NCBI RefSeq assembly: GCF_021532315.1
Contig: NZ_JAKGAO010000004.1
Location: forward strand, 186,001 to 250,000
Source of the DNA: Paenibacillus tarimensis
Lineage (GTDB): Bacteria > Bacillota > Bacilli > Paenibacillales > Paenibacillaceae
DNA: 64,000 nt
Reading direction: 5' to 3'
Shown: in pieces, positions 1-9,434 of the stretch
Layout of the letters: every line of letters starts with the position of its first letter
Numbering within the stretch: position 1 is the first letter of the stretch
Notes under the pieces: model-generated
Told to the model about the DNA's origin: nothing
The model's input: the letters and a program-made list of their open reading frames with translations, nothing else
Database searches by the model: none
Translations under genes and position numbers: made by a program

Positions 1-1
1 G

Positions 2-2611
2 CTTATTACCGTTTCGGTAATTGCCTTGTCGGGAGAAGCGGCTGTAGGACGCTCATTGTCCAAGCTGGCCGGCCTTCTGCTCGGCAAGTTTTATTTTGTC
101 CTGCCGCTAATAGGAATTTATGTTGGACTCGCGGTAATGGTGAAGCGGACCTGGCCAAGCGGTTGGTCAAGCCGCAAGACAGGCATTGTCTTAACAGTGC
201 TTGCTTTAACGCTTATGAGCGCTATATCCGAAATCGACCGGAAGCTGGCGCCCGCCGGGTTGCTGTCTAGCGGTGCGATCCTGCATCAGCTTGGGAACGA
301 CATCAGAGGCGCGCTGCTGACAACTGCAGTGCCGGGTGACAGTTCGATGCTGAATAAGGATATCAGCGGAGGATATGCAGGTGCTATCCAATATGCGCTG
401 CTGTATGCTCTGTTCGGTTATTTTGGCGCAAAATTTATCATGATTGTGATGTTTGCTATATCCTTCATGCTGATGACCGGAAAGTCATATGTTGAGCTTG
501 CCAGGATACTGAAGCAGCGAGGAGGCCGCATGATCAAGCTGCTGCGGTTGAAGATGAACGCAGGTACAGCCGCCTCGCAGCCGATTCAGGCCGTTTCCAA
601 GCGAAAAGCTGGTAAAACCCCGGAAGTCCCGCTTATGGTCTTGGATGATGATGAAGTGATGGACGACGATGATGCATTTGAACCGCTTCCGGAGAGGAAG
701 CGTAAGACATTGTTTTTTAATATGTTTCAGGGGCAGAAGAAGCCATCAGAATCAGCTGCTGATCATGCCGCAAGGGAGAACGGTGAGCCGCTGGAATTCG
801 ACGATGACCAGGACGAAGTGCCGCTATTCGGACAGCAGAAGAAGGACTGGCAGCGGGAAGAAGATGAAGCTGTACTGGCAGACACGCCGAGCTTCCCACC
901 TATTGAAGATGGCGTTGACGGGACGGAATCCGTTCAAACAGAAGTCCTGCCATGGGAAGAGACAGGAGCACCTCAGACTCAGGAGGAACCACCGGCAGCT
1001 CACTGGCCGGACTCGCTTGCACCTCCTGTACACCTAGGAGAAGACAATGGTTCTTTGCTGGCTGACGGGGAAGACACAGCGGTTGAAGGAACGGAAATAC
1101 GGTCTGATGTTTCCGCGAATCCAGTTCAAGCAGCTCACAGTGGACAAGCTTCACCAGCGTCAGCAGAATCAGATGCTCCAGCACAGCTGTCCAGACCTTA
1201 TCTGCTGCCTCCGCTAGGACTTCTTGCCAAGCCGCAGCATGGCAAGTCCGGGCCGGCAGATACCTCCGATTCAAAGCGTAAGCTGGAGATGACCCTGGAG
1301 AGCTTCGGGGTTAAAGCTAAGGTGCTGGATGTCGTTCGGGGACCAGCGGTTACGCGGTATGAGGTGCAGCCCGCGACCGGCGTTAAAGTAAGCAGGATCG
1401 TCAGCCTTACCGATGACATAGCACTCGCCCTTGCAGCGAAAGACATCCGGATGGAAGCACCTATTCCAGGGAAATCCGCTATTGGAATTGAAGTGCCGAA
1501 CACGGAGGTATCGATGGTTACGATGCGGGAGGTAATGGAGACGGCAGCCTTCCAACAGGCTCCAGCCAAGCTCTCCATCGCTTTCGGACGGGATATTTCC
1601 GGACAGCCGATTGTCGGCAATCTGGCAAGAATGCCGCATCTGCTCGTCGCAGGTGCAACCGGCTCGGGTAAATCCGTCTGTATTAACGGGATTATCACAA
1701 GCATCTTGTACAAGGCGGCGCCTGATGAAGTGAAGTTTTTGATGATCGATCCGAAGATGGTCGAGCTGAATGTCTATAATGGTATACCACACCTGCTCGC
1801 GCCGGTGGTAACCGATCCGCGGAGAGCTTCACTAGCGCTTAAGAAGATTGTAGTAGAGATGGAGAAGCGGTATGAGCTCTTTTCCAAGTCGAGTACACGA
1901 AACATTGAAGGCTACAATACCTTGATGAAGGACAATCCGTCAGCCGTGCTGCCATACATCGTTGTAATTGTCGATGAGCTGGCTGACCTGATGATGGTAG
2001 CGGCCGGTGATGTCGAGGATGCCATAACCCGCTTAGCCCAGATGGCAAGAGCGGCAGGCATTCATCTGATTATCGCAACCCAGCGTCCGTCTGTAGATGT
2101 CATTACCGGTGTAATCAAAGCCAATATTCCATCGAGAATTGCCTTCGGCGTCTCCTCTCAGGTAGACTCACGCACCATCCTGGATATGGTAGGCGCCGAG
2201 AAGCTTCTCGGTCGCGGAGATATGCTCTTCCTGCCTGTTGGTATGTCCAAGCCAATACGTGTACAGGGCGCCTTCCTATCCGACCAGGAGGTGGAAGCGG
2301 TTGTTAACTTCTCCCGGGAACAGGCAGAAGCGGAATACAAGGAGGACTTGGTTCCGGAGATAGAGGAAAGTGCCCAAGGCGAGCAGGATGATCTGGATGA
2401 GCTGTTTGACCAAGCCGTACAAATTGTCGTGGAAGCCAAGCAGGCCTCTGTGTCTCTGCTGCAGCGGCGCATGCGCGTCGGATATACTAGAGCAGCCAGG
2501 CTGATTGACCAGATGGAGGCGAAAGGTATAGTCGGACCGTATGAAGGAAGCAAGCCGAGAGAAGTGCTGATGTCCATCGAACAAATGCAAGCAAGCCGTA
2601 TAACCTCATGA
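2..2611 (+). CDS. spoIIIE: DNA translocase SpoIIIE/FtsK (5' truncated)
   Basis: ATP-driven, membrane-anchored DNA pump that moves the chromosome into the forespore and clears DNA from division septa. The reading frame is open to the left edge, so the N-terminus lies outside the window; 869 residues remain. Visible in order: two to three hydrophobic membrane segments (bases about 50-500), a long acidic low-complexity linker (about 640-1190), the motor with Walker A GATGSGKS (about 1652-1675) and Walker B with IVDELADLM (about 1967-1993), and a C-terminal winged-helix gamma domain (about 2395-2590) that reads polar DNA motifs. Its position upstream of the ymfF-ymfH-ymfI genes matches spoIIIE rather than the second Bacillus translocase sftA. 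The stop codon lies inside the terminator hairpin. Confidence 0.95.
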   Translation, partial: LITVSVIALSGEAAVGRSLSKLAGLLLGKFYFVLPLIGIYVGLAVMVKRTWPSGWSSRKTGIVLTVLALTLMSAISEIDRKLAPAGLLSSGAILHQLGNDIRGALLTTAVPGDSSMLNKDISGGYAGAIQYALLYALFGYFGAKFIMIVMFAISFMLMTGKSYVELARILKQRGGRMIKLLRLKMNAGTAASQPIQAVSKRKAGKTPEVPLMVLDDDEVMDDDDAFEPLPERKRKTLFFNMFQGQKKPSESAADHAARENGEPLEFDDDQDEVPLFGQQKKDWQREEDEAVLADTPSFPPIEDGVDGTESVQTEVLPWEETGAPQTQEEPPAAHWPDSLAPPVHLGEDNGSLLADGEDTAVEGTEIRSDVSANPVQAAHSGQASPASAESDAPAQLSRPYLLPPLGLLAKPQHGKSGPADTSDSKRKLEMTLESFGVKAKVLDVVRGPAVTRYEVQPATGVKVSRIVSLTDDIALALAAKDIRMEAPIPGKSAIGIEVPNTEVSMVTMREVMETAAFQQAPAKLSIAFGRDISGQPIVGNLARMPHLLVAGATGSGKSVCINGIITSILYKAAPDEVKFLMIDPKMVELNVYNGIPHLLAPVVTDPRRASLALKKIVVEMEKRYELFSKSSTRNIEGYNTLMKDNPSAVLPYIVVIVDELADLMMVAAGDVEDAITRLAQMARAAGIHLIIATQRPSVDVITGVIKANIPSRIAFGVSSQVDSRTILDMVGAEKLLGRGDMLFLPVGMSKPIRVQGAFLSDQEVEAVVNFSREQAEAEYKEDLVPEIEESAQGEQDDLDELFDQAVQIVVEAKQASVSLLQRRMRVGYTRAARLIDQMEAKGIVGPYEGSKPREVLMSIEQMQASRITS

Positions 2612-2634
2612 GGGAAACCTCATGAGGTTTTTTT
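2604..2634 (+). terminator. Intrinsic terminator after spoIIIE
   Basis: Two copies of CCTCATGAGG (each itself a palindrome) at 2604-2613 and 2618-2627, separated by GAAA and followed by seven T. The spoIIIE stop codon TGA (2609-2611) is embedded in the left arm. Confidence 0.9.
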
Positions 2635-2666
2635 GTTGTTGAATCGTGGAAACATCAGCGTTTTTT

Positions 2667-2696
2667 GCATAGGTTCAACGGCTTTACCGCATACTA
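2667..2696 (+). promoter_or_regulatory. Sigma-G type promoter of sleB
   Basis: GCATA at 2667-2671, an 18-base spacer, then CATACTA at 2690-2696. This fits the B. subtilis sigma-G consensus (GHATR, 18 bases, CATNHTA) at every position. It lies about 50 bases upstream of sleB, a gene known in Bacillus to be made in the forespore under sigma-G. The match is seen directly; use by sigma-G is inferred. Confidence 0.7.
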
Positions 2697-2747
2697 TGAA
2701 CGATTCACAGCTACTCCATTATGCGATAGAAAGGCTGAATTAAAAGC

Positions 2748-3581
2748 ATGAGAATTCGACTGATTATCGTAACTGCTGTCATTGTGAGCCTGCTGTTCGG
2801 CGCATTTACAATCCAGCAATTCGGCAAAAGGATGTCAAGCGAAACGTTCAGCAACGCAACTTTGCAGCTAGGCTCAAGCGGCAAGGATGTTTATGAGCTG
2901 CAGGGCAGGTTAAAATACTTGGGCTTCTATGATGGTAAAGTCGATGGCCATTTTGGCGGGAAAACACAGAATGCAGTCACCTGGTTTCAATGGCGGTTCG
3001 GATTGAAATCTGACGGAATTGTTGCGGGCAAGACCAAGCTCAAGCTGTGGGAGGCAACCAAGAACTGGCGGCCTACAGCTGATGAGCTGCCGCCTGCTGC
3101 AGGTGGTACTGGCGGTACTGGCAAGGCAGCAGGCAACCGGACTGGAGCTGCTGCCGGCGGCGGTAATAAAACTGGTGGAACAAAGCGGGCAGGTGCAAAT
3201 TTAGCGCGATCAAATCATTTGGGCTTGTCAGAGAACGATATCCGGATCATGGCCAATGCAGTCTATGGCGAGGCACGCGGGGAACCGTACGAAGGACAGG
3301 TAGCTGTTGCTGCGGTTATACTGAATCGCGTAACTTCTCAAAGTTTTCCGGATACAGCATCCGGGGTGGTATTCCAGCCCCGTGCCTTTACGGCGGTGGC
3401 TGACGGGCAGATCTGGCTTACGCCTAACGAACGGGCGCGGCAAGCCGTTCAAGATGCCATCAACGGCTGGGACCCTACCGGAGGCTGTCTCTATTATTTT
3501 AACCCGGATACCGCGACCTCAGCGTGGATATGGACCCGGCCGCAGGTGAAGACAATCGGGAAACATATATTCTGCATGTAA
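2748..3581 (+). CDS. sleB: Spore cortex-lytic enzyme SleB
   Basis: Lytic transglycosylase that degrades muramic-lactam peptidoglycan of the spore cortex during germination. The 277 residues show a hydrophobic N-terminal export segment (about residues 4-22), a peptidoglycan-binding domain (about 38-105, with LGSSGKDVYELQ and GYYDG-like repeats), a Gly/Ala/Thr-rich linker (about 118-155) and the SleB hydrolase_2 domain to the end. NAVYGEARGEP carries the likely catalytic Glu and AAVILNRV is typical of the family. The ribosome site is weak (AAAGG about 15 bases upstream). The usual partner ypeB does not follow: the next gene is a M16 peptidase homologue, so SleB is a lone gene with its own promoter and terminator here. 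Confidence 0.93.
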   Translation: MRIRLIIVTAVIVSLLFGAFTIQQFGKRMSSETFSNATLQLGSSGKDVYELQGRLKYLGFYDGKVDGHFGGKTQNAVTWFQWRFGLKSDGIVAGKTKLKLWEATKNWRPTADELPPAAGGTGGTGKAAGNRTGAAAGGGNKTGGTKRAGANLARSNHLGLSENDIRIMANAVYGEARGEPYEGQVAVAAVILNRVTSQSFPDTASGVVFQPRAFTAVADGQIWLTPNERARQAVQDAINGWDPTGGCLYYFNPDTATSAWIWTRPQVKTIGKHIFCM

Positions 3582-3613
3582 TCCTTTTTGTAAGTAAGCC
3601 TCGCACAAAAGTG

Positions 3614-3644
3614 AGCAGCCCGCCCGCTACAGGAGCGGGTTGCT
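3614..3644 (+). terminator. Probable terminator after sleB
   Basis: AGCAGCCCGC at 3614-3623 pairs with GCGGGTTGCT at 3635-3644 with one G-U pair; it is followed only by a short T-rich tract. Confidence 0.6.
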
Positions 3645-3734
3645 TCTTGCATTTACGATAGGTTAGAATGAACGTAACCACTGAGTTGGAAGGGTTTGTA
3701 TTTAGATGATCAGATGCGAAAGGGAGCTGAGGGC

Positions 3735-5015
3735 GTGACTAAAGCTAGTATGGAACGGGGACAATTGAACCGGATCAGACTCCATGTGATACCGACCAAA
3801 CGGTTCAAAACATTCGCCATTGCGTTATACGCCGGTGTGCCGCTAGCGGAATCTTCCGTTACGAATGCGGCACTCATCCCTTTCGTGCTTAGACGGGGAA
3901 CGGCTTCTACACCGGAAACGAAAGCTTTTCGTGAACGATTGGATGATATGTACGGAGCAGGCTTTGGTTTTGATGTCTTGAAGCGCGGGGACTCCCAAAT
4001 CGTACAGCTTCGTATGGATGTTATACATGACAGGTTTGTATCTTCTGATGAATCGCTGCTTGCAGCATCGCTGCGCTTTCTGGGTGAGGTCGTCACGGAC
4101 CCTGCCCTTGACAATGGCGCTTTTAGAACCAAGTATGTGGAAGCGGAGAAGAACACCCTGAAGAAGAAGCTGGAGTCAATCATTAACGATAAAATCCGCT
4201 ATGCTGCCGAACGCTGCCTGGAAGAGATGTGCGAAGGCGAGCCTTACCGTCTGAATGCACTGGGTAAAATTGAGGATTTAGAAAGCATAACACCGGAATC
4301 GCTGTATGCGTATTATCGGGAATGGCTGCAGCATGCAACCTTTGATTTGTATGTATGCGGGGATACTTCGCTTGATGAAGTGAAGGCTCTTGTCGGGGAA
4401 TCATTTAGTATGCCAGCTGGCGCTCCGAGCATCTACGGAATGCCTAAGACCCGTTATGAAACAAAAGAGCGGAAGACGGTTATCGAGCGCATGGAGGTTG
4501 GCCAGGGTAAGCTGAATCTGGGCCTTCGGGCGAATGTGGGCTACAGCGATCCAGATTATCCCGCAGCCTTGATGTACAACGGAATACTCGGCGGCTATCC
4601 ACACTCCAAGCTATTCCTGAATGTTCGTGAAAAAGCGAGCCTCGCTTATTATGCCGCCTCCCGATTTGATGGCCATAAAGGTTTGTTGACTGTGCAGTCT
4701 GGAATCGAAATCGATAACTATGAACGTGCAACAGATATTATTAAAGAACAACTGGCGTCGATGGAGAATGGTGATATTAATGAGCTGGAAATGTCGCAGA
4801 CCAAGGCGATGATTGCCAACCATCTTCGCGAGCTGCAGGACTCGGCCTTTGAGATCATATCGTTTGATTTCAATTCTGTATTGTCAGGCAAGCAAAGAAC
4901 GGCTGCCGGTCTGCTTGAAGCGGTAGAGGCCGTAACGAAAGATGATATTGTACGTGTCGCCAAGCAGGTGAAGCTGGATACGATATATTTCCTGCGCGAC
5001 GAGAAGGAGGCATAA
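3735..5015 (+). CDS. ymfF: M16-family peptidase-like protein YmfF
   Basis: Member of the insulinase (M16) fold, 426 residues from the chosen start. The N-terminal half lacks the HxxEH zinc motif, so it is probably a catalytically inactive partner; in this family an inactive and an active chain often pair, and the next gene supplies the HxxEH chain. Start choice: GTG at 3735 is preceded by AGGGAG (3721-3726) at 8 bases; a TTG at 3696 in the same frame would add 13 residues but has its Shine-Dalgarno sequence almost touching the codon. The gene is 3 bases from ymfH, so the two are surely co-translated. In B. subtilis the ymfF-ymfH-ymfI cluster has been connected with modification of elongation factor P through ymfI; the peptidase substrate is unknown. 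Confidence 0.85.
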   Translation: MTKASMERGQLNRIRLHVIPTKRFKTFAIALYAGVPLAESSVTNAALIPFVLRRGTASTPETKAFRERLDDMYGAGFGFDVLKRGDSQIVQLRMDVIHDRFVSSDESLLAASLRFLGEVVTDPALDNGAFRTKYVEAEKNTLKKKLESIINDKIRYAAERCLEEMCEGEPYRLNALGKIEDLESITPESLYAYYREWLQHATFDLYVCGDTSLDEVKALVGESFSMPAGAPSIYGMPKTRYETKERKTVIERMEVGQGKLNLGLRANVGYSDPDYPAALMYNGILGGYPHSKLFLNVREKASLAYYAASRFDGHKGLLTVQSGIEIDNYERATDIIKEQLASMENGDINELEMSQTKAMIANHLRELQDSAFEIISFDFNSVLSGKQRTAAGLLEAVEAVTKDDIVRVAKQVKLDTIYFLRDEKEA

Positions 5016-5018
5016 GCG

Positions 5019-6305
5019 GTGGAAGCGATTGTGTATCCTGCTGTCCAGGAAACGGTTTATTATGAGAAGCTGCCTAATGGTCTTGAAGTATATGTGCTTC
5101 CCAAGGAGGGCTTCCAGAAAACATATGCTACCTTTTCGACGAAGTACGGGTCGGTCGATAATCATTTTGCGATAGGAGACGGCGAATTCACGAAGGTGCC
5201 TGACGGTATTGCACATTTTCTGGAGCATAAGATGTTTGAGGAGCCGGAAGGCGACATTTTTGCTACCTTCGCATCCCAGGGAGCTTCTGCAAATGCGTTT
5301 ACTAGCTTTGACCGGACCGTGTACTTATTCTCCGCCACCCAGAAGATTGAAGAAAACTTGAACACGCTGCTTGATTTTGTCCAGCATCCCTATTTTACTG
5401 ACGAGAATGTAGAGAAGGAGAAAGGCATCATTGAGCAGGAAATTAATATGTACCGGGACAATCCGGATTGGCGGGTTTATTTTGGCCTGATCGACGCTAT
5501 GTACCACAAGCATCCGGTTCATATTGATATTGCGGGCACAGCAGAGTCCATCGGGGAAATCACAAAGGAAACGCTATACCGCTGTTATGAAACCTTCTAT
5601 CATCCAACCAATATGATTCTCTTCATCGTTGGCGGGGTGAAGGCGGAAGATGTGATGAGGCTGGTCAGGGACAATCAGGCTAAGAAGACGTTCGCCGAGC
5701 AGGGGGAAATCAAGCGGAAGTTCGACGAGGAACCTGCCGCTGTAAAAAATGCAAACGCAGTTATTACACTGCCGGTTTCGCTGCCTAAATGTCTGTTCGG
5801 ATTCAAGGAAAAGGAGCTGCCTAAGACAGCGGACGAACTCATACGGAAGGATATCAGCACCAAGCTGATGCTGGAGTCTATCATGGGTTCAAGCTCATCG
5901 CTGTATCAGGAGCTGTACGATGATAATTTGATATCGGATTCCTTTGGCAGCGAGTACAATGCTAGTCTTGATTACTGTTTCTCGGTTATGGGCGGAGATA
6001 CCCGTGACCCGGATGAACTGTTGAAGCGTATTCGTACATCGGTTGATGCTCTCAAGGAGAAGGGGATCGAGCAGGAAGCATTCGAGCGTACGAAGCGCAA
6101 GCGTGTCGGCGGGTATTTGAGAATGCTGAATTCCCCTGAAGCAATAGCCAATGAATTTACCCGCTACCGGTTCCGGGATGCGGATTTGTTCAAGCTGCTC
6201 AGCGTCTACGAGTCGATCGGGATAGAAGAGATTAACAGCCGGCTTCAAGAGCATTTTGACTGGTCGCAGATGGCGGTTTCGATTGTGAGGAAGGAGCAAG
6301 CTTAG
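5019..6305 (+). CDS. ymfH: M16-family zinc peptidase YmfH
   Basis: Zinc metallopeptidase of the insulinase/processing peptidase family, 428 residues. The HFLEH motif (residues 66-70) gives the two zinc histidines and the catalytic Glu; the downstream segment IIEQEINMYRDNP is the usual place of the third ligand. A second M16 domain fills the C-terminal half. The GTG start at 5019 has AAGGAGG (5004-5010) 8 bases upstream, and follows the ymfF stop by 3 bases, so the two products probably form a heterodimer. The substrate is unknown. The frame ends just before ymfI. Confidence 0.9.
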   Translation: MEAIVYPAVQETVYYEKLPNGLEVYVLPKEGFQKTYATFSTKYGSVDNHFAIGDGEFTKVPDGIAHFLEHKMFEEPEGDIFATFASQGASANAFTSFDRTVYLFSATQKIEENLNTLLDFVQHPYFTDENVEKEKGIIEQEINMYRDNPDWRVYFGLIDAMYHKHPVHIDIAGTAESIGEITKETLYRCYETFYHPTNMILFIVGGVKAEDVMRLVRDNQAKKTFAEQGEIKRKFDEEPAAVKNANAVITLPVSLPKCLFGFKEKELPKTADELIRKDISTKLMLESIMGSSSSLYQELYDDNLISDSFGSEYNASLDYCFSVMGGDTRDPDELLKRIRTSVDALKEKGIEQEAFERTKRKRVGGYLRMLNSPEAIANEFTRYRFRDADLFKLLSVYESIGIEEINSRLQEHFDWSQMAVSIVRKEQA

Positions 6306-6310
6306 CAACT

Positions 6311-7057
6311 ATGAAACCATTGAAAGAAATGACAGTGCTCGTGACCGGGGGTAGCAAGGGAATCGGGGCTGCCATTGCCAGCCGGTTTGCGGCTGAGAGC
6401 ATGAATGTCGTGATCCATTATCTGAATTCGCATGAAGCTGCGAATGAAACGGCGCGCAAATGTATGCGTTCGGGCGCTAATGTGATGACGATTTCCGCAG
6501 ATATCCGCTCCCGAGAACAGCTTCTTCGCATGAAGGATAAACTGGAGCAGCGGGGAATGATACCTGATATCGTGGTTAACAATGCGGGCATATCGCATTT
6601 TGGCATGTTATCCGATGTAACAGAGGATACGTGGGACGACGTAATGGCCGTTAACTTGAAGGGAATGTTCTTGTGTACACAGATGTTTATGCCGGCGATG
6701 GTGCGCCAGCGCTATGGCAGAATCATCAACGTTTCTTCCATATGGGGAATGTCTGGCGCTTCTTGTGAAGTGCTGTACTCAACCACCAAGGGCGGCATGA
6801 ATGCTTTTACGAAAGCGTTGGCGAAGGAGCTTGCACCTTCGGGTGTTACGGTGAACGCGGTAGCCCCTGGTGCGGTAGATACAATGATGCTCGACAATCT
6901 GGAGCAGGCTGATAAGACGGCCCTGCAGGAAGAGATTCCTGCAGGGCGGTTTGCCCAGCCAGATGAGATTGCCTCGCTTGTCTATTTTCTTTCGCTGCCC
7001 GAGTCCAGTTACATAACCGGTCAGATTATTAGTCCGAACGGCGGATGGCTAACCTGA
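6311..7057 (+). CDS. ymfI: SDR oxidoreductase YmfI (EF-P 5-aminopentanone reductase)
   Basis: Short-chain dehydrogenase/reductase of 248 residues. The Rossmann motif TGGSKGIG is at residues 12-19, NNAG follows the fourth strand, and the catalytic pair YxxxK appears as YSTTK near residue 156, with the Ser in VSSIW. In B. subtilis YmfI reduces 5-aminopentanone to 5-aminopentanol on Lys32 of elongation factor P. The gene lies 5 bases after ymfH, as in Bacillus, which supports this rather than the related fatty-acid reductase FabG. The target efp is also in this window (49111), with Lys32 in place. Function is by family and synteny, not proven here. Confidence 0.85.
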   Translation: MKPLKEMTVLVTGGSKGIGAAIASRFAAESMNVVIHYLNSHEAANETARKCMRSGANVMTISADIRSREQLLRMKDKLEQRGMIPDIVVNNAGISHFGMLSDVTEDTWDDVMAVNLKGMFLCTQMFMPAMVRQRYGRIINVSSIWGMSGASCEVLYSTTKGGMNAFTKALAKELAPSGVTVNAVAPGAVDTMMLDNLEQADKTALQEEIPAGRFAQPDEIASLVYFLSLPESSYITGQIISPNGGWLT

Positions 7058-7189
7058 TTGCAACAGACAGGAAGCGCAGTTAAAACTTATCCATGTCCTT
7101 ATTCGTCGAATAATTAGTGCTTGTAAGGCCAAACTAGAACTGTTGATCAGTCCTTTATTGTACCAGTAAACCCGAGGAGGATGAGGAAC

Positions 7190-7444
7190 ATGACAACCGT
7201 TCTGACAAAGTTTGATCACTGGAAGGAATTTCTCGGTGAGCGCGTGCAAGCGGCCAAGCGGATTGGTTTGACAGAAGAGACAATTACGAAGCTTGCCTTC
7301 GAGATCGGTCAATTTCTGGATGAGAAGGTTGACCCCAAGAATGATGAAGAACGTGTACTGAAAGAGCTGTGGGATGTCGGCGACGAGTCTGACCGCAAGA
7401 CGATCGCCAAGCTGATGGTAAAGCTGTCGGAGAACAACGCCTAA
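7190..7444 (+). CDS. ymfJ: DUF3243 family protein YmfJ
   Basis: Small soluble, charged protein of 84 residues that matches the DUF3243 family found between ymfI and ymfK in Bacillus. It is predicted to be mostly helical, with no membrane segment or known catalytic motif. The start at ATG 7190 was chosen because GAGGAGG (7174-7180) lies 9 bases upstream; an ATG at 7181 touches that site directly and is unlikely. No function is known. Confidence 0.85.
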   Translation: MTTVLTKFDHWKEFLGERVQAAKRIGLTEETITKLAFEIGQFLDEKVDPKNDEERVLKELWDVGDESDRKTIAKLMVKLSENNA

Positions 7445-7456
7445 TCTCCCTTGTCT

Positions 7457-7491
7457 GCAGAAGAGCCTCCCGGTTTAGGGGGCTTTTCTGC
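7457..7491 (+). terminator. Probable terminator after ymfJ
   Basis: GCAGAAGAGCCTCC at 7457-7470 pairs with a complementary arm ending at 7491 through two G-U pairs, with a short loop. The T-rich stretch (CTTTT) lies in the distal arm, and TCTTTT follows a few bases on. Confidence 0.55.
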
Positions 7492-7649
7492 AATCTTTTG
7501 CAGGCCATTTTATATTTAACGGGCGGAATAATTAATTTAATTACGAAGTATGGCGAAAAATGTAGAAAATAATGCTATACTTAAGGAAGTCTTTAACTTT
7601 TATTCGCAGACGGAAATCTACTATTATAATTCACCTATGGGGTGCGGGC

Positions 7650-8414
7650 ATGGAAGATAAGCAGTGGTACATGGAGTACAAAATACATAAGAACCGGCCA
7701 GGCCTTTTGGGCGATATTGCCTCGCTGCTCGGTATGCTTGAAGTCAACATTATGACCATTAACGGGGTAGAGGACCGCACACGCGGCATGCTTCTGCAGA
7801 CCGATGACAGCGAGAAAATTGAACTTCTCGGCAAAATGCTGAAGAAAGTTGACAACATTACAGTTAATGCTCTCCGGCCACCGAAGCTGGTTGATATTTT
7901 AGCGGTGCGGCATGGCCGATATATTGAACGTGATTCAGATGACCGCAAAACTTTTCGTTTTACAAGGGACGAACTTGGTTTGCTGGTTGACTTTTTGGGT
8001 GAATTGTTTAAAAGAGAAGGCAACCAGGTGGTTGGACTTCGCGGGATGCCGCGGGTGGGTAAAACAGAATCCATCATAGCAGGGAGCGTGTGCTCCAACA
8101 AACGTTGGGCGTTTGTTTCTTCAACCCTTCTTAGACAAACTGTCCGCAGCCAGCTTTCGGAAGAGGAAATGAACCCGAACAACATCTTTATTATTGACGG
8201 CATAGTAAGCACCATACGCTCGAACGAAAAGCATTTTACACTGCTGCAGGAAATTATGGCGATGCCGGCTACGAAAGTAATTGAGCACCCAGATATTTTT
8301 ATCAAGGAATCTCACTATGACTATGGCGTGTTCGATTGTATTATCGAGCTGCGCAACACGCCGGATGAAGAAATTACGTATGAGACGTTTACGTCCAACT
8401 ATAACGATCTATAA
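7650..8414 (+). CDS. ymfK: DUF3388 family protein YmfK
   Basis: Protein of 254 residues. The first 75 residues look like an ACT-type ligand-binding domain (NRPGLLGDIASLLGMLEVN is the usual ACT signature with a Gly-Leu-Leu turn). The C-terminal part has a P-loop-like sequence, GMPRVGKTE (about residues 133-141), and a possible Walker B strand (IFIIDG). Start at ATG 7650, matching Bacillus YmfK, behind a GGGG-rich site; the open frame reaches further upstream without a good ribosome site. The stop overlaps the first possible start of rodZ. Biochemical role unknown; the combination suggests a nucleotide-dependent sensor. Confidence 0.8.
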   Translation: MEDKQWYMEYKIHKNRPGLLGDIASLLGMLEVNIMTINGVEDRTRGMLLQTDDSEKIELLGKMLKKVDNITVNALRPPKLVDILAVRHGRYIERDSDDRKTFRFTRDELGLLVDFLGELFKREGNQVVGLRGMPRVGKTESIIAGSVCSNKRWAFVSSTLLRQTVRSQLSEEEMNPNNIFIIDGIVSTIRSNEKHFTLLQEIMAMPATKVIEHPDIFIKESHYDYGVFDCIIELRNTPDEEITYETFTSNYNDL

Positions 8415-8434
8415 TGACAGAAGGGGGTGAGCGT

Positions 8435-9358
8435 ATGTCAGAACTAGGCAATCTCCTGAAGAAGGCCCGCGAAGAGAAAGGGTATTCCCTAGAGGATATC
8501 CAGGACCTGACGAAGATCAGGAAGCGTTATCTCGAAGCGATAGAGGAAGGGAATTATTCCGTACTGCCTGGGAATTTTTATGTGCGAGCTTTTGTGAAAA
8601 ACTATGCGGAAACTGTCGGTCTTGATGCGGACGAAGTGCTCTCTATGTATCAGCAGGAGATCCCGTCAAAGGCATCAGAGCCAATCCCGGAACAGCCAAT
8701 TATACAAAAGAGGCGTTCCGCTCGTTCCTCTGACCGTTTCAGCAAGTGGGGCTTCCGCATTATGATGTGGTCCTTTCTGATTCTGATCGCAGCGGTGGTT
8801 TATAAGTTTGCCGCAAATTCACCAGAGGATCAGGGCAATCGGATTGTGGATGACTCCAAAATAACAGACCGTGCTGAAGCTCCAGATCCCGCTTCCGAGG
8901 ATCCGGCAAAGGACACTGGCAGCGGGAACACCGGTACGGATAGCAATCAGACGGCCGATGATATTCCGGCAGACAGTACGGGCACCACGGACGAACAGAC
9001 TGAGATCGAACCTGAAGAGGAAGCGGCCACAACCATTACTTTCGTCGAGAGTGTCGGCAATTCTACTGACAAGATGGCCTTAAGCACAGGCGGTGTCCAT
9101 AAGTATGAAATTTCTGTCACAGGTGAAGGGAACAAGAGCTGGGTGGAGCTCCGCAAGAATAACCGGACTGGTGAGAAGCTTGTATTTGAGACCATTACCG
9201 GGCCTAATACCGTAACACGCGAGGTTGAAGGAACGGTATATATAAGTATCGGTAATACGACCAGTGTGGAAGTGAAAATCGACGGCTCGCCGCTTGATCT
9301 TGGGGATAAGGTCACCAAGCGCTTTATTATAGAGCCTGCTGCCGGTGCAGCTGAATAG
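8435..9358 (+). CDS. rodZ: Cell-shape/cytoskeletal protein RodZ (YmfM)
   Basis: Links the MreB cytoskeleton to the membrane and peptidoglycan machinery. The 307 residues comprise an N-terminal XRE-type helix-turn-helix (about 1-75; LKKAREEKGYSLEDIQ), a basic stretch, one membrane segment (about 106-127), an acidic periplasm-side linker rich in D, T, S and E (about 130-205), and a DUF4115 beta domain at the C-terminus. Start at ATG 8435, preceded by AAGGGGGTG; an upstream ATG at 8414 overlaps the ymfK stop and would add seven residues. The genomic place before pgsA is conserved in Bacilli, though here a microprotein, yajQ and rimO come between. Confidence 0.92.
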   Translation: MSELGNLLKKAREEKGYSLEDIQDLTKIRKRYLEAIEEGNYSVLPGNFYVRAFVKNYAETVGLDADEVLSMYQQEIPSKASEPIPEQPIIQKRRSARSSDRFSKWGFRIMMWSFLILIAAVVYKFAANSPEDQGNRIVDDSKITDRAEAPDPASEDPAKDTGSGNTGTDSNQTADDIPADSTGTTDEQTEIEPEEEAATTITFVESVGNSTDKMALSTGGVHKYEISVTGEGNKSWVELRKNNRTGEKLVFETITGPNTVTREVEGTVYISIGNTTSVEVKIDGSPLDLGDKVTKRFIIEPAAGAAE

Positions 9359-9376
9359 GATTGTGAATAGGATGGA

Positions 9377-9426
9377 CCGCTTGCGGGAATGATGATGGAC
9401 GACACCATTTCATGACAAGCGGGAGG
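9377..9426 (+). promoter_or_regulatory. Inverted repeat reaching the ribosome site of the 53-aa ORF
   Basis: CCGCTTG at 9377-9383 is complementary to CAAGCGG at 9416-9422; the latter runs directly into the Shine-Dalgarno GGGAGG (9421-9426) of the small gene at 9435. The hairpin, if formed in the mRNA, would tie up the edge of the ribosome site. The repeat is seen; control of translation is inferred. Confidence 0.35.
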
Positions 9427-9434
9427 TACAGCAT

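Noticed and set aside
3735-5015. YmfF as an active zinc peptidase
   Set aside because: No HxxEH or inverted HxxEH motif in the N-terminal half; only YmfH carries it.
7631-8305. 224-codon minus-strand frame inside ymfK
   Set aside because: Serine- and arginine-rich shadow translation opposite a conserved gene.
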